A DNA stretch of 64,000 bases from Dillenia suffruticosa (lineage: Eukaryota; Streptophyta; Magnoliopsida; Dilleniales; Dilleniaceae), in assembly GCA_033439265.1 (NCBI GenBank), contig JAVTVX010000010.1:3534001-3598000 (forward strand). Reading direction: 5' to 3'. Position 1 is the first letter of the stretch; each line of letters opens with the position of its first letter. The notes under the pieces are model-generated. The model ran no database searches. It saw only the letters and a program-made list of their open reading frames with translations, and had not been told where the DNA came from. The position numbers were made by a program, and so were the translations under genes. Of the stretch, positions 1-15,200 are shown piece by piece.

Positions 1-265
1 TTTTTCAATATAGGAACACAATGCAACAAATACCCTCGAAAGCTATCGACGGAGAGTAATAAATTTTAGTAAATTCTTCGCCCCCCCCCCCCCCACCTTA
101 TGGATTCGTTGCAATTTTGAAATTTACAACACAGGAAATGGAATACGATGAATCACCTGTACAAAGCTGAAGTGTCTCACAAATACTATGTATTGCATTG
201 CTAGGCTTTTCTTTCACCTTAATTTTCCTACATAAAGATGGAGAGAGGAGAAAATTTACAAACAT
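1..265. other. 3' flank of the BRIZ1-like gene
   Basis: Contains the presumed 3' UTR of the minus-strand gene and a run of 14 C at about 81-94. No clear poly(A) signal or other gene was recognised. Confidence 0.4.
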
Positions 266-3200
266 CTAGTCTTTTTTCGGGTTATTGCTCCTTGTAGCAC
301 CTCTTGGGCTATTCCTTGACAAATCTACAGGTAGAGACATAATAGACCCATCGTTATTTTCACCTGACTTTGGCGGTTGTTCCACTGTATAACCTGCTTC
401 GAAGCGTATCATCAATTCTCTAAGCTACACCACAAACATTTTAATAAAAAAGTGGCGTCAGTATATCAAATGTACATGCAGCTAATTACAGCAAATGGAA
501 GAGATGGAAGGATGTACACTCGTCAAGCAGGTTTCACCTGATCCTCCAGTTCTTCAATCTTTTCATCCTTCAGGCTTAACCCGTGTTTCTCCCTGAAACA
601 ACACAAGGTCAAACAGAAAGAAGAGGACAAAATTTACCTACTTTTGCCACAGAATCAAGCTAAATCAAAAGCGCATCGCAATTCTATCGTGACCACCAAA
701 ATGTAGTCCTAGGAAAATTTTGTACTGCTTTAACACATGTTTCGTACAAGGGGGGAAAAGAATGTGTAAATTTAAAGAAAAGAACATTGCACATGTCTAT
801 TTTTGTGTTTGCTCGCCTTATTATCTAAACAGAAGGGGCTATGCTATTATACCCTTGTGGGGCAGATATGTCAACCAACCCTAGAAAGGGTTGCCCTATT
901 ACACCTTCCTCCTCATCCCCTTCCTATAAAAAATAATAAAAAATGGACAATTCAGGATTTTGATAACAAATTTAATCCATCCATTTGTATCGCACAAAAT
1001 GTCAACCTTCCAAGTTTAGTCTAGCTCTGAATTTTCTTGCTAATATGGGAACTAGGACAGCACAAAGATATCAGTCGAACTTGCCTTTCCAAGGAACTAT
1101 TGCAGAAATACCAGCAGTGTAGGGTACGTCAGTTAAAAGGAACGAACTACAAATAGTGCTGCAACATACACATGATAATATTGGCTATTGCCAACCATTT
1201 GGTTTGACTACAGAAATCTAATCAATTATTCATGTCACATGGGCAAAGCAATGGAGCATAGCCTCCATACAAGAACTTCAGCAAGTGATAAAAAGGGCTA
1301 CATGGTACAGAATTTCATTTTAAAATCCTCATCAGACCATCTGCGGATGGATAATCCTTGTAAGAAGTATGTACAAGTACATCTATGGGTTTGATGGCTC
1401 AATAAAATAGTCCTATTAAACCTGACTTGGGACTTGGAAGATGAGGTGCCACAGATATTGTAGCACAACAAACTCCAAAGGACATAGGACACCATACTTC
1501 ATCAAAAAACAAACTTAAGAAAAGAATTATATTTTTGCATTACCATGTTTGTGTGTTTTCCATGAATATCAAATCAACTAATACAAATTAATACAGAATG
1601 GTAACCACAGAAATAAACAATCCAAAGTAAACCTTTCATCAATACAGTTAATTAAGGTCACTATCTTTAGTATTACCGTTTCCCATTCTGGAAAAAAAAT
1701 TATTAAAAAAACCGTAATGAGGTAGGCATGTCCGGATCAAGCTAGAGAAGAAGGCCATACCAATGACCATGATTAGTTATCTCATATCTGATATGTTTTA
1801 AGGGCAAATCTATGTCCAAAACATGGTAGACACCTGCTCACCCCTTTGAAGAACTGCATAAAACTGTCCTCACAAAGGGCTTTCTTATTGTTCCCTCTAA
1901 TGGCCATGTGATGTCATCTTGACTATCATCATCCCACACCATCATGCTCTTTTATTTTTGTTTTGATAGAAACAGCAATTTATTAAGAAGAGGAGAATGA
2001 ATAAAAAGGCTCGGAGGGCATGCTTAAAAAATAAATAAATAAAGCAAACAGAAAAGCCAATGAAGGACTTCTTTCCGGTCTCTTTAGATTTTCGAGGCTA
2101 TAATCTTTGAAAACCCTCAATGCAGGATCCCAAACGGTACCATAAAAAACAAGCAAACCAGGAACAGTCATGCTCTTGCCATTAATAGATTAATGTAAAC
2201 AGCAAATGTTACTTCCTCCTCTTACTCTTTTGCACTTCTACAATATGTTGGTTAGGCATATTCTCTTTTGTTTTTCATTTTATTAGATTCGCTAAAACAA
2301 TTGAAGCTTCTAAAGAAAAAAGAGCCATAAAGTCCCACAAAATTGAGGAATTCACCTCGTACAAATCTGAATAATAAAGTGAGAAAAACTGAGCTGAGTC
2401 AGAAATTGCCTAAAGCAATGACATCTATCAAACATCCGCAAAGTCTGAAATGTGTACTTGGCTTATCCAATACTCTAATTCCACTTGAATGCGGCATTAT
2501 TTGATTAGGAAAAACATTATTTGATGAGTTTTATGTGTCACATCTTCAATTTGCTGATGATACTATACTCTTTCTTAAAGAGGATAGTGAAGATTTTAAG
2601 GATATGATCACTCTTCTTAACATTTTAGAGAGAATTTAAGATCAATAAGTCCAAAGTGAACTTCTAGGCATAAATGTTTCTGGTGAGAATCTAAATCAAT
2701 TGGAAGATATTAGTAATTGTTCAAAAAGGGAGTGGCCTATTTCAAATTTACAACAAGATTCCAAAACTGAACACTTCTATGCTCCTTTGAGGAATTATCC
2801 TAGATGTGTTCAGTTTTGGAATCCTGTTGTGAATAGAATCCATAAGGGACTTGATGGTTGGAAGGGAGCTTTCTTAACCCTAGGAGATCGTATTACCCCT
2901 ATTCAGGCTTGCATGTCTAGTATCCCATTATATTTTCTCTCCCTCTTTAGGATTTCAGATCAAGTGGCGAATGAGGTTCAAAAACTGATGAGAGACATTC
3001 TATGGCCTGAAATGGGTTGGATAGAAAATTATTTGGTTAGTTGGTATCTGGGGCCTAAACCTAAATCTGAGTGTGGGTTGGGCCCAAGTAATGTGGTATC
3101 TAAGAACATCTCTTTGGCAAGCAAATTGCTGTGGAGATTTCCCCTATAACCAAATTCCCTTTGGCATAAGGATACAAAGAGCAAGAATGGCCTCTGTCAG

Positions 3201-6200
3201 AATGGATAAGATACGAATGCTGGAGCAAGAGTTTCTTATTGCAGTCCTTTAAAATTCATTTGTAATTTATATGTGATCTCTAGATTTTTAGGTGTGCCCC
3301 CAAAAAATATCTGATTTGCTAATTGTTCTATTGCAAGAGTAACGTACAACACTTTAAGACATAAAATTCATTTCTAATCTTTTGGTGTGCCCCGAAAAAA
3401 TTTCTAATTTGTTACTTACAAAATTTAGATGTTTTTAAGGAAGAAAGATGCTCAATTGTTGTGGAAATGCATGTTCTTAGCCACCCTTATCTTTTGTGAG
3501 AAATTGCCAGAATTTTTTGTAATAAGTCCATTGGACCTTCTCTTTTGTGAGACAAAATTGTTTTTTTATGCTTCGTTATGGACTCATGCATCACAAATTT
3601 ATAATGATTATAGTCTAGAAGATTTGAAATGGGATTAGAGAGCAATTATGTTTTAGTCTTTTTGTTCTGCTTTGCGTTATTACTTCTCAGGTTTTATATC
3701 CTTAAGAGTGTTGTACATTTTTTCATACATCTAATGTTCTCTTCTTTTTCTATATATATATATATTTATAAATACACAACCTTTCTGTCCAAACCCAAAA
3801 AGAGAGAAGGAAAGAAAAAAGAAAGAAAGAAAACAAGGCATAAAGAGCCTAATTTCTGCACAGATCAACTTGACTGTTGCATAGTCATGGCTTCATAATA
3901 TTCTCTGCCAAGACAGTTGAGTACCTCAACAATCTTCTTGGAGCAATCGATGGCTTCAAATCAAATTACATTCCCTTACATCCAGAAATATGCAAATTCC
4001 AGAAATCAGTGATCCAAAGTCAACCCTTGATTTCTTCCCTTCTGTTTCCATAGTCCACCCACACTAAGTTTCATATATTGCTCCAATAATATCTTCTCTA
4101 TAGTCCTTGCGCTTCAATAAAACTCAACGTCTTATCCGAAAGAGAAAAGAAGATGAAAAAGATACAACTAGTATTGTGTCAACCTATAATGCACAGAAAT
4201 TTCTGAATACTAGCATTTCCCCATCTCCAAAACGTTTCCACACGTCAAATTAATTAATATTTACACAAAAGTCCTTATATTTTTTCATATTTACATATTT
4301 TTTCATATTTAATGAATTATTTATTTATTTAATCATAATTTTTATTGTTTATATTATTTATCTTATGTTTAATAATTATATATTTGATTATTGTTTATTT
4401 TTATTATAAAATATGGTTATTCTATTATTTTCGGAAAATAATTAATATTTATATAAAAATCCTTATATTTTTTATATTTACATATTTATCAACGTTTCCG
4501 TTTCCTGTATTTTTATAAAATGTTGTTTCACCGTATCATTTCGTATCCATTTCCGTTTCCCCGTTTCCGTTTCCATGCAACATAGGTGTCAACTTCCATT
4601 CTATTAATGATCTCAACTCCAAAAGTTATTTCTATCAATTAAGAAAGGACAGAAATAAGCAAAAATCAGTTGTTATAGTTCAAGCAGTCGTCAAGCTGAT
4701 TTTTGACAACCCATATACCATCATCCCTATCTCATTTGCAGAAAAGCAATGAAATATTGTTTCTAAAGTAAAAAGATACCTCTCTTCCAACTCTGCTATC
4801 TTAGCTTTCCATATTTCTTGATTTTTCAGAAGATTATCATTGATCTGCAGGTGAAAGAAGCTCTTAGGAGTTACAATAGAAGCAGCAAAAGCAATATAAT
4901 AAATGGTAGTGTGATGCTATTTATACCTAATCTACCTCCAAATGTACACAAACTCAAGGTTAGGAGCCTGGATTTGGGAACCAAGCAACTATTAACAAGC
5001 CAACACGTGAATGGGAGTGAGTTTTGGAACATAAACTGGAAATACAGATGATAGGTTTCTTGATATCTACGATCAAGCATTTTTAACTTTTGCATAAACT
5101 TTGAGTCTCAATAAGGCATGGACACATTATAAAGAACGTATTTGACTGTTTTAAACCCCTCCTTATTGAACATTCTACAATAGCATGTCTGATATGTCAT
5201 GCAAGTACACATTTCTATATTAACTTTTTGAAACACGTGTTGTGTGAGTTTGTGCATGTGCACGGGGAGAGAGGAGTTACAAAGGGGGTGGGAAGATTCA
5301 GTGGACAGAGGGAGAAAGCTATAATAAGAGTGGGAAGTTAAATTCAGAGTTAGAAAAAAGTGAGAAAGAAGGAAGAGTTAATTTAGGAGCAGGAGTGTGT
5401 TGTACTTTATCCTTCCTAGCCCCTGTAGATAAAAACATTGATCTTGTTTCTTATGATATGCAGGTTAATCTTGTTCAAAATTTTGTGCTAGAGCCTCATT
5501 TCTAGAACCAAGACTTCCTGTAATAGTAGATGAGATAAGAGTCTCTTGCTTTTTATTATCATTATTTTGGCAAGAGAAAGAAATTTCATAAAAAAACAAA
5601 ACAGACTGGAGGGTACCAAGGAAGTGCCAGTTGGCAGCTAACCGGAGAAAGGATTAACAAAATCTACAAGATCCACAAAGGAGGAGATAAGAATCTCTTG
5701 CTCAAAAGCAAATTATCATGATAACCACATTGAAAAATATAACTTTCCATTTACTAATTTTAAAATATTCATTAAGTAAAAAACAAGTAGGTTAAAAAAT
5801 AAAAAGAAAACTATTAGGTACATAATAAACCTTCATGCCCAGGTCTTATGCTGTCTCTTTCTTTAATTTCTCCCAAATTGTTTAGAGTAGTGTTCATCCA
5901 GACTTCATATTCAACCATTTAATACTTAATTCACGCAATGTGTATAGCAACATGGTATTCAAAATTTGCAAGAATTAAAGGATAAGAATGCATACATCAT
6001 TAAGAAATTTCCTTTCTTTGACACATTTATCCAGCTTGGCTTGCAGCTTCTGCAGTTTCAGGTTCAGTGCCTTCTGAACAGCTTCAGAAATTTCTCTCTC
6101 TGTTTCCTCTTTCGCTTCTAGCAGCAAAGACTCAAAATACTGTAGCAAGGACAGAACAATAATAAATTTCTAACCAAACTATTTGGTCAGGTGGTAACAA

Positions 6201-9200
6201 ACAACGTGACCATTGATTCCCCATCATCCAAAGGCATTGCCCTAGTTGCACCCAAAGAGAAAAACAACAATAAACTTCTATATGCCAATAGCATACTATA
6301 CATAAAGATTATGAGCTTCTTCTGTGAATAGGAGGTGCAATTGTTGGATCAACACAAATAATGGAGTTTAAACTAATATTCAATTTACCATGAAGATAAA
6401 AATTCACTTACTAGCTTCTGGTTCTCGAGTTGGGTTGTAAGGAGGTCATTGTACTCATTAACAATCTGGATATAAAATTTTGAAGAGCATAATAAATAAA
6501 AAGGGCTGATATTAATTGCAATCTGCATCTCTATAACATAAGGTATTTAGACATAGAGATAAATGCTTTACCGCCTCAACTTTACTATTCAAGAGAGTCT
6601 CACTGGTTGCAGAATCCCAACTACAGTCACAGCTACCACATCCATCACTAGCATGCACGCAATGAGAATTCAATTCAACTAACTTCCCATCAGTTTTTGA
6701 TTGAATTAAACGATGGACATAGTTGTCTCCACTATGGTCCCACACACGTTGTGTCTCCAACTCAAGGGAATAACAGTGTTGTGTCTCCTTCCAATGTCTT
6801 CTTGTGTGCCCTTCCTTCCTTCTGCACACAAAATTTTCTCCATCAGAAATAATGAACAGTAAGAAAATAAGTTGTGAGCAAGAGCTTGTGCTTCTATCTC
6901 TGTGTACATGTGACCTCTTCTTTTTTCTTTCTTTCTTTTTCCCTTTTTTTTCAGGAAGAGGGGGGTGGTTGGGTTGTTAGCATCACAAATTGATTACCTC
7001 CCACAACCAACAAATCCACAGATGACACAAATCCAGAGATCCTCGGAAGTTTGACAGACAAAACAAATTGATTTTTCAGGCTGTTGTTGACAATATCTGC
7101 AAACCTTTAAAAAAAATGACAAGATCCAATCAACAATAACCTCTGAGCAAAGAAAACATGTGATTTATGCCCTTCTTTTTACAGGTTCAACCACACCATT
7201 AGAGCCTGCTTGGCAAGCACAGCACAATACAAGCCAGTGCTTCCCCTTTACGTAGCTTCAGATGTAACTGTGTTTTTTTATGCTACAACTAGCAGTCAAC
7301 CTGTTCAATGCATGGGCTTCTTGATTCAAAATGCTATAAATGTCACTGGTTATTTAAATTCTAAAATTACAATCTTGATTCATAAATGGTTCTAAAGTCC
7401 AAAACTTTTGTTTAAAAAAACAAAAGAATGGTATCATTAAGGGATAAAGAATAAATAGAAAGAGAATAAGATATCCTCTTTACAAAGAAAAAAGAAAAGA
7501 GAGAAAACAATAGAAAAAGTTCTTTAGAAGATAACAGCTTTCGTATCCCAATCAACTCCCTCTAAGCTAATGTCTTTAGGCACCCGAAGCAGGAGTTTAA
7601 AACCAATTAAATGTAGGACACAACTGTGCTAAAATGCACAAATGCATGAGAGGGTGCCCATGCCAAGTGGTAAATGCATAATGAGCAGATTGGCGCTATG
7701 TGTGTGTGGGTGTGTGTGTGTGTGTGCGCGCGCGCGCATGCATATACACATTATTTTGGTTCATAAGATTCAGTCTCCTCCATATTGCATGAAGGTTTGA
7801 AACCAAAACACACAACTGAAGTAGAAATTAATTGCAATTATTTCCTTGGGAGATGCATATCTACCACCAGCTTAAAAAATAAAAAAATAAAAAGGACTCA
7901 GCAGTCTTTAAGACCATAGGACCATTGAGAAATGGTGATGTTCTACTGTCATTGGAGATTTTCTTTGCAGCAGATGGAAACAACAGATTCAATAGGACCA
8001 CCGAGATCATTCAAAGGTCAGTGGCCTTAGTACACTGTCGCTGTTTCAATAAGCAGTACATGTTACATACCCGATTTCTTGTAAGGATATGTGTGGTACG
8101 AGGGAAATTGAAGGGAAAATTTCCTCGCTTCCATTTATGGGTGTTTGGCAACCACTTTTTTCTTCTTCTGAAGATCCAATGGGAGGGAAATTTACACCCA
8201 AAATGGGGATAACAGGTTAGGATAAAGGGGTGGAAGAAGAAAATTTTCAACCTTCCAGAAAAATTATTGGGATTTTAAGCATGGAAACTAGTTTGGATCT
8301 TTCTCTCCCATGAAGATGCTGCACATCTCAAATTTCTGTCTCTCCCTCTCCATGAAACAAATGAAGCCAGCTCCATTCAGAAGCAAGGCCAATCCAAAAC
8401 CTCTACTTCTCACAATGATCTCTTTTTTCTCTTTTCTGAAACAGAAGCTCGAAGCTTGACTCAGTTGCAAGTGGAAGAAAATTGGGTCTTCTTCTTTGAC
8501 TGGTTGCCCACTCTTTCCTCCTCGATCTATTGCATGTTTTTCCTTTTTTTTGGGGGGGACCCCAATTTTCACTTCTATTTACCAAAATTAAGTTCCATTG
8601 TAAAACTGAAGATTAAGTATGTTGACACATTTTAAAATTCATCATCATCCTGTGACAGTGACAAAAACTGCTTAACGCCATCCGTCATATAGTCAAATCC
8701 ATCACACCATTCAAAGAATTCCATCAATCTCCAAAGCTCACAATCTTCAAGATCATCGTTAAACAGCTTGATTGGAATTGCATTCTACGGCTGAAAGCAG
8801 TATGCATTTGGATTATCATCAACAATTGCAACACTTTTCAAATCCGTCCCCCAATTCCCCAAATCCTTCACAAACTCCCCATCAATTTCCCCTCGAGGAT
8901 GACGAAACAAATGATGCAAAAACACTGATTTGACATCAAGATGATCAAGAACCAGTGATGCATACTCTCACCCTGCAGTAAAAACAGCGATCCCAAATTT
9001 CTCCCCAATTTTTCAAAAGTTCATCAACCCCAAGTCGTTTCAAAACTAAGTCATGATCTCGCCATAGACCTTTGGTCCGACGATGAAATCGAACTTTTCG
9101 GGAGGAGGGTCTGACTCAGAATGGATCAAAGTTTTGTCAAGATCGAGAAAGATCATTCTCTTTGTGGGAAATGGCACCAGAGGAAGCAGAGGACTTTCGA

Positions 9201-12200
9201 AACAGAAAGCTTTGCATAAACTTTGGCTAACACATAAGGGTAAAACCGAGAATGGGTAAGAATAATTGTCCATAAGGACTTACGAGAGAATGTAGTAAGA
9301 AGGAAGGGAGATAGAATCTTACTTGTCAAACTAGTTAGTGGAGAAAACATAATTAATATAGTCAATATTTATACACCTTAAACAACTATATATGCAACTA
9401 CTAAATAGCAATCCTGGAAAGACCTACATAAATTTCTACAAACCACACCTGGTAGGAAGAAATTATTTGTCAGAAGAGATCTAAATGGGCATGTAAGTGA
9501 GAATAATGAAACATCTGAAATCGTACACGAAAACTTTGACTTTGATAGTAGAAATGAGGCCAGGTACTATTTTAGAGTTTGCAACATCATTTGATTTAAT
9601 ACCCAAAAATACCTTTTTTCAAGAAACGCAAGTTGCGAATAATCACATACAAGTCGAATGTGAGCCAAATAGATCGATAGAATGACATGCATTGATTGCA
9701 AAATTATACCAGATGAGAATATAGCAACTTAATATAAACTTTTAGTTTTACATGTATGTGTGCCTTAAAAAAATTAAAATAAAAAAAAAATAAAAAAAAA
9801 AAGATGGCCAATTTATGGATCAAGAATTAAGTGATGGAATCTGAAAGAGGAAAATGCGACAACCTTTGAAGGTAAGTTAATTCAAGAAGCTATCTAGCCT
9901 ACTAATGACGATTTGGAAACCATGTGAGTAGAAATGTCTATTAATATTAAGAAATTACGTTGGGTGGTTCTTGGAGTATCTAGAGATTGGGGGGCAATAA
10001 GCAAGGAGTATGGTGGTGGAATGAAAAAATCCAAACTACTATACGAACTAAAACAGAGTGTTATAACAAGAGAGGTACAAATGAGTTTGAAAAGTACAAG
10101 ATTACGCAAAAAAGAGATGAAGAAGATTGTTTACGAATCAAAGAGTAAGGTATGTAACGAATTATATAAGAAACTAGAAATTAAGAACGGAAGGAAAAAA
10201 AAAAACAAACAAACTTTTTCATTAAAGGCACAAGAAATATCGATAATATCGCAATTCCTATAGAAGAGATCAATGCAGATTTTAAAAGCAAGATTCATCA
10301 TCATGAAATAAGGGAGGTCTTAAAGAAAATACAGAATAATAAAGCTATAGGACCCGATGGCATCCCCATTAAGGTGTAGAAGTGTTTTAGATGAAATGAG
10401 AATAGAAATATTAACAGATTTTTTTAACAAAATTTGACAAATTAAGAAAAAACTCCAAGCATGAACAGAGAGTACAATTGTACTACTACATAAGAAAAAA
10501 GGCAACAACAAAATTGTTCCAATTACAGGGGAATTAAACTAATTAGTCATATTATGAAATTGTGGGAGAGCGTGATGGAGGATAGATTGAGATTGGACGT
10601 GTGTCTTAGAATCAATTTGGGTTCATGACAAGACAATCCACCACAGAAGCCATTCACATGCTTAGAACATTTGATGGAAACGATTTGAGCATAAAAGAGA
10701 GATTTGCATATGGTATTTACTGATGTAGAAAAAGCGTATGATAGGGTTTTAGAGACATACTATAGTGGGTGTTGAAAAAGATAAAGATCTCCTTGAGATA
10801 CATTGATCTCATCAAATACATATATGAGGGAGTTATCACCAATGTAAGGACCTACGGGGGTTTAAGTGATAACTTTCCAATTAACATTGGGTTTCATCAA
10901 AATTCGGCATTAAGACCCCTCTTATTTGCAATAATGATAGATAAAATAACCAAAAGCATTCAAAATAAAATACCATGGTACATGTTTTTTGCCGATGATA
11001 TAATACTGATCGATGAAATTAGAGAGGATATTAGCGCTAAATTGGAGTTATGGATGGACACATTAGAATCCAGAAAATTTAAATTGAGTCAATCAAAAAC
11101 TAACTATATGAAATGTATGTTTGGTGGCAGTCATCACAATGATGGAGAAACAATTAAGTTAACAGAATAAGATACACTAAAAAGTTTACTTTTTTAGATA
11201 TCTTGGATCTATCATTCAAAGCGATTGCAAAATAAATAAGGATATGAATTATAAAATTCAAGCGGATTGCATGAAATGAAAACATGCATCTAGAGTAATT
11301 TACAATCACAAAATACCATTGCAGTTGAAGGGGAGGTTTTATAGAATCGCAGTAAAACTCATATTATTCTATGGCACCGAGTGTTGGGCCATTAAACAAT
11401 AATAACAATATAAAATTGATGTAACTAAAATAAGAATATTCGGATAGATGTATGATAAAATTAAAAAATATAAAATTATAAATAAAGATATACGTATTAA
11501 GTTGGAAATGGATTCAATTATAGATAAGATGAGAGAATATCATCTAAAGTAGTTTAAATATGTGCAATCAAGATCTAAAGATGCACTAGTTAAGAAGAGC
11601 GAAATCTTAAATGTAGGAGATTTAGTAAAATATCGAGACAAAGCATTGACATCGTGGATGCAATTTATCCATAAAGATTTGAGTGTTAAGACTTTAGTTA
11701 TAGAGATGATTTTAGATAAAAATGAGTGATGTAGGACAATTCGAATCAGTTAAATTAATGCACTATTATTATTTCTTTTTTTAATTTCTTTCGATGTTTT
11801 TTCCCCTCCTATATTGATGTCAACAAATAACCAACCCCAAAATTTTGTTGTTGTTATCATTGACATTATCATTAAAAGTAGATTGAATAAAATACACATT
11901 GACATTGTTATACAAAATGGTGAATATACCAAAGGAAATACATCAATACTTCAGTAAAACCATTATGCAATTGCTATATGGTTGCTAATTTACATTGATT
12001 TGCATATAACTTTAATTGACATTGCTTTTGTCCACTTATTCATAGATATCATTTTCATGAAGTAACTAACTTTGGGGAGGGAGAGAGAGAGAGAGAATCT
12101 TACATGTCTTCTAACTTCTAAGGCAGCTTAGAACTTAATCTTTCTAATTTAATTCGTTACACCAAACGTGATTCAAGATCATGGAGTTAAAGTTTATCTC

Positions 12201-15200
12201 TGTTTGTTAATTCAACCACATATATGGAAAAAAGAAAACATTACTGGAGCAACATTTATCTCTCCTACCGCACATGTCCTAAACGTATAGACATTGCACA
12301 ACTATTCAACTCTACACCAAATAAGTCAAATCTGCAAGTCTTAACCTTTTAGTGCAGCAAGAATTCTCCTCAATCTTATGAACAAATTTTTTAACTTTAA
12401 TCTCAAAGAAAAGTAGTTTCCCCAGAAGTAAGAAGCCCTACAAAGTACTCTATCAAAGAAGAGAGAAAAAAAGCACCAACAAAGTAATAATGGTCATTAC
12501 CTGCGCTCACCTAACCAATGAAACAATAATGTAATGAAGAAGGGCATTTAAGGCTTTCCCCTCTTCTTTAAACTTGGGAGTATAAAACATAAGAAGGCAA
12601 TATTTCTTTTTTTAATAGAAAAAGAAATTGTATTCAATGCATTAAAAAATGGACAAAAAATTCTAACAATGAGAAATTCTCGTAAGTGGGAAAAAGAACA
12701 ACACGCTGCTCTACTTTACTAAACTATAATGTTTATGATTCCCGAAGCACAGGTAAGTATAAAATATTATATTCTCCCATAGAAGTGAAGAATCCAGTTC
12801 TGAAGATTCCGGTATTCCACACTATCCAAATAAACAAGAAATAACCATAAATGCACATCTTAAAAGCAATCAAGCATTTTTCTACTCTCCAAAATTTCTA
12901 AATTTTGTGCGAAACAAATAAGGAAGAGTCGGTCATTGTTGCACGTAGCAAATAGGGAGCTCCAACAAAAATGTGTGATCTCTATTATCAGAATTGTTAT
13001 AACACGACACAAATACCGAAAGAGATAGCTTTCGAATGTCTTTCTTTTGTAGCAAATTGCTAGTATTGATCTTATTAAGCACCATCGATCAAGTAAAAAC
13101 CTTAATGTTCATAGAATTCTTTTCCTTCCAAATAAAATTAGTTAAAGGAAAGGAGAGTATTGAGGAAGACAAATAAGATGTGGGGAAAAAAAAAAAGGGA
13201 TTTGCAAATAGAAGCACTCTCAGTATCACGACTCCAAATCCAAGTATTAGGAACATTGTGTGATCACTTATTTCCCAATAAGAAGAAATTAAGAAAGAAA
13301 GAATTTAGAAGTCTTTAGCACAAGTAAAATGAAACATTTAGAAGTGAAAATTAAGAAAATTAAGAAGAAAATTTAGAACTCAAAATCTCAAGAGATTGAA
13401 TGATCTCCCAATTATAGAAGTCTTTAGTACAGGTGAATGAAACATAAACCTATTGAGTCGAGGGAAAGTAATCAGCAAAGGAGAATCACCAATTCAAGAC
13501 TTCTTCCAAAAAAGGACATGAGAACCATCACCCACTTTGGAAAGACTATAATGAGAAAATTTCACTCCAGCATTGGGATCTCAACTATATTGTCGGAAAC
13601 CAATAATTACTCTTAATAACTTTATGTCATGAAGAATACAATTTTAAGGGGAATGTTCAAGGCCATGTGCTTACTAGAGAAATATTTTTAGATACCACAT
13701 TGTTGAGACCCAAACCACACTCTGACTAAAATTTTGAAACTTGATCCCAACTAGCCAAATGATCTCTTTTAGTCCGACAAGAGGAATTATCTCATCAAGT
13801 TCTCAATTGTGTCAGCCAATCCAACAAGAATCTAATGGGAGAGAAAATATAAGGGGATATAGGACAAACACGCAAGGATAAGAGTGATACGTCAATCTAA
13901 CGTAAGAAAAACTCCGTTCCACCCATCTAATCTCCTACTAATTCCATCCATAGTAGGATCTCAAAGATGAGCACTCCTAGAATTTCATCCCAAAGGAACC
14001 GATAATAAGGCATTGGCCTCTTCCTTCGCATAATTATAATATTAACCAACAATTAACAGTCTCACTACATGCATTTATGGCAAAAAATCACTGTTGACCA
14101 TATGAACTTAAGCTAATAGGCTTACTCAAAGATGTTACGCAGGGTGATCATACTTCTAAGACTCTCACTATCCTATTTGACAAAGAAAATAGTATCATCA
14201 GCAAATTGAAGATGGGAAACATAAACATCATTACCTTCCAATCTAAAGCCAGAGAAAAGCTAGCATGAAGCCCCCTCTCAATCAAGCTATTCATGGATCC
14301 ATCACGGGAGTGAAATGGAATAGGATCTCTGAGTCTTAACCCACCCACAGGAAGCCAAATCCAATTTTTGGGCATGAAAGAGTCCTAAAACTCTTGTTCC
14401 CCAAAACATTATCCAAAAAGCACCAATCACAGACTTCTTTAAAGTCTAACTTCAAAATTACAATCCTATTATGCTTCTGAACGTAATCAACAATCTCATT
14501 AGCAACTAAGACTATGTTCAAAATCTGTTTATCTCCTATAAAAGCAATCCGGTTACAAGAGATAGTATCATCAAGCACCACACACAACCTATTAGCTAAA
14601 AACTTTTGCCCTATCTTGGTAAAAACCGATGGTGAGACTAATAGATCTAAAACCGTTCACCTTCAAGGAATGAGATTTCTTTGCAATAAGAGTAATAAAA
14701 GGGGAACTCATACTTTTTACCTACCACCCAACTGGAATAAAACTCAACAAAGATCTTAAACAAATCTTCACAAATGACATCCCAAAATTCCCCCCAAAAA
14801 AAGTCATAGTAAAATCATCAGGACCAAGGGCTTTACTTCTATCAAAACCAAAGACCACTCCACATATCACATCCCTCTCAAAAGGTCACTCTCAGTATTC
14901 CTCAATGGAAACAAGATTTTTAATCATATTTCCTTCTCATCCTCAAATTCTCTATGATATATATATTACAAAAAAAAAAAAAAAAAAAAAAAAAAACCTA
15001 GCATTACAATACCCCCTCTGACTGACTTCATCTGAGTTTTCATATGCCAACTAATCTCCTTCTTAGGAATAAGCTCCTCAAGATAATTCCTAAGATACTC
15101 ACAAAACCCTTTCAAGTTCAATCTTATCTATCTCATCTATTCCCCCAAAGAATAGCACTTTTCCTTTCTCTAGTATCACCAAAGACCTTGTCCCAAACTT

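Noticed and set aside
8200-8216. GGGATAACAGG resembles the core of the I-SceI homing-endonuclease site
   Set aside because: Only 11 of 18 bases match, there is no intron-encoded endonuclease context, and it lies in intronic plant DNA. A chance match.
8288-8585. Overlapping minus-strand open frames of 60-94 codons next to the phosphatase remnant
   Set aside because: Low-complexity Lys/Glu-rich translations of CT-rich sequence, with no family resemblance. They lie downstream of the pseudogene stop.
10320-10511. Small minus-strand frame within the RTE LINE
   Set aside because: Shadow of the plus-strand reverse-transcriptase reading frame.
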